64,000 nucleotides of DNA. Origin: Agromyces subbeticus DSM 16689 (lineage in GTDB: Bacteria; Actinomycetota; Actinomycetes; Actinomycetales; Microbacteriaceae). A model generated the notes under the pieces. It saw only the letters and a program-made list of their open reading frames with translations. It was not told where the DNA came from and did no database searches. How positions within the stretch are numbered: the stretch's first letter is position 1; each line of letters starts with the position of its first letter. Location: the NCBI RefSeq assembly GCF_000421565.1, contig NZ_ATXG01000006.1, forward strand, positions 1-64,000, in the 5' to 3' direction. A program made the position numbers and the translations under genes. Below are positions 58,117 through 64,000 of this stretch, one piece after another.

Positions 58117-59095
58117 GTACGTGGACTTCCAGCTGGCGCCCGACGACATCTCGTCGATCCGCTTCGGCGTCTCGCCCGGGCACGAACTGACACATGCGAT
58201 CCGGGTGCTGCAGCGGCCCGGCGACCAGCCGCTGCAGTGGGGCTGGCTGCGCAGCGTGCGCGATCGGGTGCCGCAGGAGCCTTTCGAGCTGATGGCCGTG
58301 ATCATCGGCGTCGAGGGCTACTTTCCCGACTTCCTGACGGCGACGCCCGGCTGGGACATGACGCCGGCCGACGAGGCCGAGCGCCTCGCCGCGGTGCGCC
58401 CCGAACTGCTGCGCGCCGACCTCACCAAGATGCTCGCCCGATCGACCGGTGCGCGCAACGCGGCGATCGCTCGCATGATCGAGCACCCTCTGCGGGCCCG
58501 CGCCATGATCTCCGAAGCATGGGGCGAGCTCTGGCGGGCCCTGATCGCACCCGTCTGGCCCCAGCTCGACCGGCTGCTGCGCGCCGACATCGCCGTGCGC
58601 GCCCGACGCATCGCCACCGAGGGCATCGCGGTCATGGCGGCGGGGCTGCACGAGTCGGTCACGTGGCAGGGCGAGGCCGTGCGCGTGCGCATGCGCAAGC
58701 ACAGCGAGCTCGTCGACTGCCGGGGCAGCGGCCTCGTGCTCGTGCCGTCGGTCATGGGCGGCACCGGCTGCGCCGTGCTCACCGAACCGCCCGCGCAGCC
58801 GACGCTGTTCTACCCCGCCCAGGGCGTCACCGAGACGTGGGCCCGCGATTCGGCGGAGGCCTCACGGTCGCTCGGCGCGCTCATCAGCCCGGCTCGCGCC
58901 AGAATTCTGCTCACCTCGCACGACCCCCGCACGACCTCGCAGGTCGCGACCGATTGCGGCATCGCCGTTTCGACGGCCTCCCACCACCTGACCGTGCTGC
59001 GCGAGAGCGGACTCGTCGCGAGCGTGCGCGACGGAGCCCGCGTGCTGCACTCGCGCACCCCGCTCGGCGAGGCGATGGTGGGCGCGGCCGTCTGA
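58106..59095 (+). CDS. ArsR-family (DUF5937-type) transcriptional regulator
   Basis: The 329-residue protein has a long N-terminal part (VDFQLAPDDISSIRFGVSPGHEL, VRDRVPQEPFELMAVIIG) as in DUF5937. A C-terminal winged HTH follows (LISPARARILLTSHDPRTTSQVATDCGIAVSTASHHLTVLRESGLVASVRDGARVLHSRT, in part STASHHLTVLRESGLV). It has no obvious metal Cys. The GTG at 58106 carries the palindrome described above and no ribosome site, which suggests a leaderless transcript. It is divergent from the cupin gene. Confidence 0.87.
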   Translation: MDRKYVDFQLAPDDISSIRFGVSPGHELTHAIRVLQRPGDQPLQWGWLRSVRDRVPQEPFELMAVIIGVEGYFPDFLTATPGWDMTPADEAERLAAVRPELLRADLTKMLARSTGARNAAIARMIEHPLRARAMISEAWGELWRALIAPVWPQLDRLLRADIAVRARRIATEGIAVMAAGLHESVTWQGEAVRVRMRKHSELVDCRGSGLVLVPSVMGGTGCAVLTEPPAQPTLFYPAQGVTETWARDSAEASRSLGALISPARARILLTSHDPRTTSQVATDCGIAVSTASHHLTVLRESGLVASVRDGARVLHSRTPLGEAMVGAAV

Positions 59096-59105
59096 GCGAG
59101 CCTCC

Positions 59106-59137
59106 GAGCGAGCGGATGCCGCGGCATCCGTTCGCTC
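59106..59137. terminator. Terminator hairpin after the ArsR-like gene
   Basis: GAGCGAGCGGATGCC (from 59106) and GGCATCCGTTCGCTC (to 59137) form a 15-bp stem with one mismatch and a two-base centre. The palindrome contains GGATGC and GCATCC. It begins 11 bases after the TGA of the ArsR-like gene. Confidence 0.65.
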
Positions 59138-59188
59138 ATGCCCGCTTGTCGCTCGATCACCAGCCGTCGGCGGTCGTAGACTGCGGAA

Positions 59189-59713
59189 ATGGAGGCTCCG
59201 GCCAGCACCACCCTGGTCGTCGTCGGTGAAGAGACGACGAGTGCGATCCATGCGCTCGAGGGCTTCGCGAACGTTCGGGCGGCATCGCTGCACGACGCAT
59301 CCGATGCCGAGGTCGCCCGCTGGTCGGCGCGCGTCCCTGCACCGTACGTCGTGCACGACCATGACCCGCTCGAGCACGTGGCCGCCGCGTGGGTCGAGTT
59401 CTTCGACGACCAGACGAGCTTCGGGGTGCTCGAACTCGAGATCGAGCGTGCCGTCGAGGCGGCGGTGCGACACGACTTCAGCGTGCCCGACTACTACGTG
59501 GTGCTCCACCCTGAGGTGCTCCCGACCACGTGGAAGCACTGGTGGCTCGGCGTGCTCGCCACGGCGTCGCCGAGCCGGGTGATTCCGTGGCCGGCCGAGG
59601 AGTCGCTCGCGAAACTGCTGCGGCGGTTGCCCACCGCCAGGGCGTGGCCCGAGGTCGAATCGTGGCTGCCCGGCGTCGCCGGAGCCGTGCCCGATCGCGT
59701 CGGCCTGCCCTGA
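59189..59713 (+). CDS. Hypothetical protein, unrecognised
   Basis: The 174-residue protein (MEAPASTTLVVVGEETTSAI...) shows a VVG strand, a mid-region VAAAWVEFFDDQTSFGVLELEIERA with many acidic residues, and LPTTWKHWWLGVLATASPSRVIPWPAEES rich in Trp. No signal peptide, membrane segment or known motif. Codon use matches the host. It may be a single-gene unit. Family not recognised. Confidence 0.7.
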   Translation: MEAPASTTLVVVGEETTSAIHALEGFANVRAASLHDASDAEVARWSARVPAPYVVHDHDPLEHVAAAWVEFFDDQTSFGVLELEIERAVEAAVRHDFSVPDYYVVLHPEVLPTTWKHWWLGVLATASPSRVIPWPAEESLAKLLRRLPTARAWPEVESWLPGVAGAVPDRVGLP

Positions 59714-59734
59714 CGGCGGGTCGTCGGTGCCCGG

Positions 59735-60970
59735 TCAGAGCTCGAGGTCGACCCAGACGAGCCGGTGGTCGCTCGACGGGAACGGGAAGGTGCCCGTGAG
59801 CTGAGAGAGCGGGTCGGACTGCACCGGCCAGAACACGCCCGCGCCCGCGACGTCGAGCTTGCGCGAGGGCAGAACGTAGTCGGCGCGGAGGTTGCCGGGT
59901 GCACCGTCGGCGAAGTCGGCGGTGTCGAGGCGCGGGTCGCCGCGGTGAGTCGTGTTGGCTCCGCCCTGGAGTACGGATGCTTCGGCGGCGCCCTCCGACG
60001 ACGGCAGCGGGTCGAAGATGCGCTTGTGGCCGAGCAGCTGGTCGATCGCGGCGTCGACCGAGTCGCCGTCGAGCGGGTCGGCGTTCTGGTCGCCGACGAT
60101 GACGAAGCGCTCGCTCGGATTGAGGCCGCCCGTGCCGCCCGCGTCGTCGGTGATGTAGCGCGAGGCCTTGCCGGGCGTGACGTAGTCGGCCCAGAACCGG
60201 ATCTCGTCGTGGTTGCGCAGCCCGTTGCGGTCTTCGGCACCGTCGAACGTCGGTGGCGTCGGGTGCGAGGCGAGCACGTGCACCGTGGTGCCGTCGACGT
60301 CGACCGGCACGTCCCAGTGCGACTTGCTCGACAGGCGCATCACTTCGAGTTCCTCGGCCGAGTACCAGTCGGCGGGCTCGGCCGTGGCCGGGTCGTCGGG
60401 AAGGAGCGCGCCGGGCATGTCCTTCCACAGGAAGTGCTGGAAGGTGCGCACCGCCTCGGTGTCGATCGGGTACTTCGAGAGGATCGCCATGCCGTACTGG
60501 CCCTCGAAGACTCCGAAGCCGAACGCGTCGTCGCCGCCGCCGACCACGCCGTTGTTATTGAGGTCGAAACCGCTCGGCACTCCCGTGTTCGAGGGGGCGA
60601 CGAACGCGTAGGGATATTCGACCGGGTCGGCGCCGCCCTGCGAGACCTCGAGGTAGTTGTCGCGGAAGAGGTCTGCGGCTCGGCCGTCGGGCACGTAGTC
60701 GAACTCGTTCAGCAGCACGATGTCGGGGTTCGCGCGCTGGATGATCTCGGCCACCGTCTGCGCTTGCTGGTCCTCGCCGGTGGCGAGGTCGGCCTCGAGC
60801 TCGCCGGCGATCGCTCGATTGAGCGACAGGTTGAAGGTGGCGACGCGCAGCGTCGAAGCATCCGGCGCTGCGGTGGCCGCGGTGGCAGCGCCGGTGCTGA
60901 GGGTCGCGGCGGCCAGGGCGCCGAGGGCGGCAGCCGACATCGCGAGGGTGAGCGGTCGTTTCGTGGACAT
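59735..60970 (-). CDS. Secreted endonuclease/exonuclease/phosphatase family hydrolase
   Basis: The 411-residue protein has a signal peptide (MSTKRPLTLAMSAAALGALA..., cleavage about residue 35). The EEP fold follows: LRVATFNLSLNR, VLLNEFDYVPDG with the metal-binding Glu, VHVLASHPTPP, FVIVGDQNADPLDGDSVD (Asp/Asn) and the closing SSDHRLVWVDLEL with the catalytic Asp-His. Such secreted members are nucleases, phosphodiesterases or phosphatases used outside the cell for phosphate or nucleotide supply. AAGGAG lies seven bases ahead of ATG 60970. No LPxTG, so it is freely secreted. Confidence 0.92.
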   Translation of the reverse strand: MSTKRPLTLAMSAAALGALAAATLSTGAATAATAAPDASTLRVATFNLSLNRAIAGELEADLATGEDQQAQTVAEIIQRANPDIVLLNEFDYVPDGRAADLFRDNYLEVSQGGADPVEYPYAFVAPSNTGVPSGFDLNNNGVVGGGDDAFGFGVFEGQYGMAILSKYPIDTEAVRTFQHFLWKDMPGALLPDDPATAEPADWYSAEELEVMRLSSKSHWDVPVDVDGTTVHVLASHPTPPTFDGAEDRNGLRNHDEIRFWADYVTPGKASRYITDDAGGTGGLNPSERFVIVGDQNADPLDGDSVDAAIDQLLGHKRIFDPLPSSEGAAEASVLQGGANTTHRGDPRLDTADFADGAPGNLRADYVLPSRKLDVAGAGVFWPVQSDPLSQLTGTFPFPSSDHRLVWVDLEL

Positions 60971-61137
60971 TCGTTCTCCTTCGAAGCGCGTCGGTCACGG
61001 ATTCGGCCGACGCGTCCACGCTAGGCGCGTCGGGTGACGAGCGGAAGAACCGGATGCGGCGACTCGTCGACGAACGGCCGGGCGCCCGCAGGGCTCGTGA
61101 ATTGCCCCGGGTACCTGTGAACGGCGATACTGCACGG

Positions 61138-62322
61138 GTGACCCTCGAATCCGACCCGATCGCGACGCCGGCCGTCGCGGGGCCGCCCGCTGCCCGAGCA
61201 CGCCTCTCAGGAGGCACCATCACCTGGATCGTCATCGGGGTCGCGGTCTTCCTGCTGCTGTCGGCTGCGATCCTCGCGGCGCACGCGATCGCGAACCTCC
61301 GGTTCGATGCCGCCGTCTCGTCGCACCAGGTCGCCGTCATGGATGCGAAGGCCGTCGACTCCTACACCGAAGCCGCATCAGAGGATGCCGCGGCCACGAG
61401 CGAGATCGCGGCGGCACTGCTCGCCGCGCCCGACGCCCTCGTCGATGTCAACGCGAAGGCTGCGCTGTCGACCTCCGCGACCGAACTCGGCGCGACGATC
61501 GAAGCAGCACCGGCCTTCGAGGTCGACGCCCCCGACGCGACCGGGCCCCGGCCCAGGCCGATCTGGTTCGGCGACCTCGTGGGCGCGACCGACGCGCTCA
61601 CCGCCGAGACCACGCGGTTGAATGATGGTGCCGACGCGCTCGATGCCCACGTGGAGCGCCTCGCCGTGGCCGACCAGGTCACGGCTGACGCGGGAATCGC
61701 GTTCGTCGACGCGATCGCACCGGTCGCGGCGTCGATCGAGGCGGCGAACGGGTCGGCTCGCAACGTCGAGCGCATCGAGTATCGCAACGCCGTCGAGCAG
61801 CTCTCGGGCACCACTTGGGGCTTCGACGCCCCCGCGCGGGTCGACGAATACGTCGCGACCGCGACGGCGCTGCAATCGACGCACGCTGCTGAAGAGGCGG
61901 AGAAGGCCGGGCCGCTCTACGAGCGCCGGGTGGCCGTCGAGGCGTTCGCCCGCTCGATCGCCGGCGGCGTGCTGCTCGAGTTCGACTGGGCGCCGATCGT
62001 GATCGGCTACGGCGACAACGGCTCGGCCGGCGGCACCGCCACGTGGGACACCTGGGAGGGCGGGCTCTCGACGATCACCCTCTCGAACAGCGTTGCCGAG
62101 GAGTGGGGCGACCCCATCATGGCGGCGCTCGTCACGCACGAGGTGGGTCACGCCATCACCTCGAAGTGCTACGACATCGTGGGCGAATACGCCGACGACA
62201 ACGAGCCATGGGCGACGGCGTGGGCGATCGGGCAGGGGCACACCGACCCGAACGGCAATGGCGAGTGGCTCTACGGCCGCCCGTCGGACGAGCTCATCGA
62301 GCGATCGAAGACGTGCCGCTGA
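61138..62322 (+). CDS. Membrane-anchored protein with HExxH metallopeptidase motif
   Basis: The 394-residue protein has one N-terminal helix ([21 protein letters not shown]) after a short cytoplasmic part. A long Ala-rich, helical extracytoplasmic region follows ([20 protein letters not shown] and onward). The C-terminal domain contains [20 protein letters not shown] (His334-His338) and then [16 protein letters not shown], where a Glu could be the third zinc ligand. The HEVGH motif is that of zincin peptidases, but the protein matches no family I recognise. GTG 61138 is chosen without a ribosome site, and GTG 61117 is as likely. Its 3' end overlaps the convergent HxlR gene by 29 bases. Confidence 0.72.
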   Translation: MTLESDPIATPAVAGPPAARARLSGGTITWIVIGVAVFLLLSAAILAAHAIANLRFDAAVSSHQVAVMDAKAVDSYTEAASEDAAATSEIAAALLAAPDALVDVNAKAALSTSATELGATIEAAPAFEVDAPDATGPRPRPIWFGDLVGATDALTAETTRLNDGADALDAHVERLAVADQVTADAGIAFVDAIAPVAASIEAANGSARNVERIEYRNAVEQLSGTTWGFDAPARVDEYVATATALQSTHAAEEAEKAGPLYERRVAVEAFARSIAGGVLLEFDWAPIVIGYGDNGSAGGTATWDTWEGGLSTITLSNSVAEEWGDPIMAALVTHEVGHAITSKCYDIVGEYADDNEPWATAWAIGQGHTDPNGNGEWLYGRPSDELIERSKTCR

Positions 62323-62779
62323 GCTGCGCCGTCTCTTCGGGCCTCGACCGGTCGTACTCGTCGCGTGCGGCGCTGATCGTCTCCTGATTCCGCTCGGTCC
62401 ACTCGACGAACGCCTGCACGGTGCTGCCGAGTGACTCGCCGAGCGGAGTGAGCGCGTAGTCGACGCGAGGCGGCACCACCGGAAAGACCGTGCGGGTGAT
62501 GAGGCCGTCGCGCTCGAGGTGACGGAGCGTCACGGCGAGCATGCGCTGGCTCACCCCGTCGATGCGGCGACGCAGCTCGGTGAATCGCAGGGGGCCGTCG
62601 GCCAGCAGCGCGAGGGTCAGCAGCGACCACTTGTCGGCGATGCGGTCGAGGATCTGCCGCACCTCGCAGTCCTCGCGGAAATCCCATTGGTGGGCGTCGG
62701 TCCAAGCCGAGGCCGGGGTCGGTGCGGGGGAGTCGGTGCCCCCGAGGGAACCGAGTGACGTTGAAGTGCCTACTTCCAT
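62294..62779 (-). CDS. HxlR family transcriptional regulator
   Basis: The 161-residue regulator has the MarR-like winged helix of HxlR proteins: [27 protein letters not shown] with the near-N-terminal Cys, [30 protein letters not shown], and [15 protein letters not shown]. The Cys may be redox-sensing. ATG 62779 is preferred over a TTG three codons upstream. It is divergent from an MFS gene, and a CTCA-GAA-TGAG dyad is in the gap. Confidence 0.91.
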   Translation of the reverse strand: MEVGTSTSLGSLGGTDSPAPTPASAWTDAHQWDFREDCEVRQILDRIADKWSLLTLALLADGPLRFTELRRRIDGVSQRMLAVTLRHLERDGLITRTVFPVVPPRVDYALTPLGESLGSTVQAFVEWTERNQETISAARDEYDRSRPEETAQLSGTSSIAR

Positions 62780-62794
62780 ACTTCCCAATGGTCA

Positions 62795-62805
62795 CTCAGA
62801 ATGAG
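62795..62805. promoter_or_regulatory. HxlR operator candidate
   Basis: CTCAGAATGAG is a perfect 11-bp palindrome in the 58-base gap between HxlR and the MFS gene. Direct repeats GGTCA at 62790-62794 and 62805-62809 flank it. It is likely the regulator's site controlling both genes. Confidence 0.4.
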
Positions 62806-62837
62806 GTCAGTTACAAGAGGGAACCGAAGGAGACGAT

Positions 62838-64000
62838 GTGACCATCGACACGGCGACGCGACCGACCGACGCGATCAGGGGCCGCTCGCTCGCCGTGCTG
62901 CTCGTGATGTGCGGAGCGATCTTCCTCGAGGGCATCGACGTGGGCATGTTCAACGTCGCGCTGCCGTCGATCCGCGCGGAGCTGCCGATGGGCACCGGTG
63001 AGCTGCAGTGGATCATCAGCGCGTACATCCTCGGCTACGGCGGGTTCATGCTCGTCGGCGGGCGAGCCGCCGACCTCTTCGGCCGTCGCCGGGTGTTCCT
63101 CATCGCCCTCACGGCGTTCCTCCTGTTCTCGGGCCTCGGCGCGCTCGCCACCGACGGCTGGCTGCTGATCCTCGCCCGAGGGGTCACCGGGGTGGCCGCG
63201 GCCTTCATGGCTCCGGCCGGTCTCTCGATCATCACCACGAGCTTCGAGGGCCGTGCCCGCGATCGGGCGGTGCTCATCTACTCGGGCGTCGGCGCGGGCG
63301 GCTTCACGATCGGACTCGTCGCCGGCGGCCTGCTCACGCTGCTCGGGTGGCGCTGGGTCTTCATCGCTCCGCTGCTCGTCGCGGCCGTGCTGCTCGCGCT
63401 CTCGATCCGGTACATCCCGCGATCGGCCGACGAGCGCGTGGGCCGCGGCACCCTCGACCTCTTCGGCGGCCTCACGGTGACCGCCGCGCTCGTGCTGCTC
63501 GTCGCGGGCATCGAGGGCGCGGCGCACCAACCCCTGGGCGTCACGGTCGCGACGATCGGTGCCGGCCTCGTGCTGCTCGGCGTCTTCGTGGTGATCGAAC
63601 GCCGGTCGCGGCATCCGCTCGTTCGCCTCGGCATCTTCCGCAACCCCGGCCTCGTGCGCGCCAACCTCTCGGCGGCGATGCTCGCCGGCGGGTTCCTCGG
63701 CTTCCAGTTCCTCGTCGTGCTGTTCCTGCAGGAGGAGCTCGGCTGGTCGGTGCTCGAGACCTCGCTCGCGATGCTCGTGATGGGTCTCGACGTGATCGTG
63801 GCCCCGCTCGTGACGCCGAAGCTGGTGGCCCGGTTCGGGCATCGACGGGTCGCGTTCGGCGGACTGGTCTTCGCTCTCATCGCCTACGCGCTGTTCCTGC
63901 CGGTCGCCCCCGACTGGACGTACGCGATGATGCTGCCGAGCTTCCTCGCGATCGGGCTCGCGTTCTCGTTCGCCTACGGTCCGCTCACGATCGGCGCCAC
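62838..64000 (+). CDS. MFS transporter (DHA2/EmrB-QacA type), cut by the right edge
   Basis: At least 387 residues are visible from GTG 62838 (behind AAGGAG) and the gene continues past the window. It has MFS helix 1 FLEGIDVGMFNVALPSI, motif A-like GGRAADLFGRRRVF, and a motif C-type GWRWVFIAPLLVAAV near 155. The DGMF/VALPS and GWRWIF parts are those of the 14-helix drug:H+ antiporter branch (EmrB/QacA). It is divergent from the HxlR gene, a common regulator-exporter pair, so it is probably induced by a toxic compound. Confidence 0.92.
   Translation, partial: MTIDTATRPTDAIRGRSLAVLLVMCGAIFLEGIDVGMFNVALPSIRAELPMGTGELQWIISAYILGYGGFMLVGGRAADLFGRRRVFLIALTAFLLFSGLGALATDGWLLILARGVTGVAAAFMAPAGLSIITTSFEGRARDRAVLIYSGVGAGGFTIGLVAGGLLTLLGWRWVFIAPLLVAAVLLALSIRYIPRSADERVGRGTLDLFGGLTVTAALVLLVAGIEGAAHQPLGVTVATIGAGLVLLGVFVVIERRSRHPLVRLGIFRNPGLVRANLSAAMLAGGFLGFQFLVVLFLQEELGWSVLETSLAMLVMGLDVIVAPLVTPKLVARFGHRRVAFGGLVFALIAYALFLPVAPDWTYAMMLPSFLAIGLAFSFAYGPLTIGA

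Noticed and set aside
1..64000. CRISPR arrays, rRNA genes, insertion-sequence transposases and integrases
   Set aside because: None seen on either strand; repeats found are short, palindromic or in two or three copies only.

Overview
The window is high-GC chromosomal DNA of an actinobacterium, most likely from the Microbacteriaceae (an Agromyces/Microbacterium-like organism). The grounds are strong G/C third positions, GTG/TTG starts behind AAGGAG-type ribosome sites, HspR- and IdeR-type operators, a LigB-type ATP-dependent DNA ligase, a possible LAxTG (class E) sortase substrate, and many GGATGC/GCATCC hexamers. The taxonomic call is inference; there is no rRNA in the window.

Layout. 1-730 holds the start of a sugar-epimerase-like gene cut by the window edge and a frameshifted ACT-domain gene. 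900-5000 is the most foreign-looking part: a HEPN-motif protein, two degenerate tRNA pieces, and a large PHP+ATPase (TrlF-type) gene broken by one frameshift. 5250-8040 is a stress-inducible ClpC-like unfoldase with an HspR operator; a hairpin-forming repeat lies in frame inside the gene and a second copy follows its stop codon. 8100-13400 holds a DUF427 protein, a secreted lamin-tail/propeller protein, a flavoprotein and a DUF2188 protein. 13470-18300 is an oxidoreductase cluster (two NADP-reductase paralogues, two SDRs) bounded by two TetR regulators, with a leftover SDR 3' end. 18300-24340 holds a SnoaL-like protein, a FosX fosfomycin hydrolase, a YcnI copper protein with a His-rich membrane partner, a two-component system with a DUF2306 protein, and a CPBP protease. 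24390-31250 is rich in probable drug-handling genes (methyltransferase, VOC protein, ABC-F, two MFS pumps, CGNR regulator); the Cmx-like and ABC-F genes have possible leader peptides.

31500-46530 is a mixed run of single-gene units: NUDIX, DUF4287, SDR, LysR/aldo-keto reductase pair, LLM oxidoreductase, small membrane and DUF proteins, a hydrolase/TetR divergent pair with doubled operators, GNAT, peptidase-like hydrolase, LigB, TfoX/RibD pair and a GT-C glycosyltransferase. 46600-53000 is a complete sugar utilisation locus: LacI regulator, two mirror-image operators, two ABC permeases, a binding lipoprotein and a GH35 beta-galactosidase. 53050-64000 holds a thioredoxin-reductase-like protein with a divergent XRE-cupin regulator, an intradiol-dioxygenase-like lipoprotein, a methyltransferase, an IdeR-box siderophore-interacting protein, a cupin with a divergent ArsR-like regulator, a secreted EEP-family hydrolase, a membrane-anchored HExxH protein, and an HxlR regulator divergent from an MFS exporter cut by the right edge.

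Most regulators sit divergent from, or next to, a likely target and have an inverted repeat in the gap between them, so many units look locally controlled. The least ordinary features are the HEPN/TrlF/tRNA-relic island, the in-frame palindromic repeat in the Clp gene, and several gene fragments copied elsewhere in the window.
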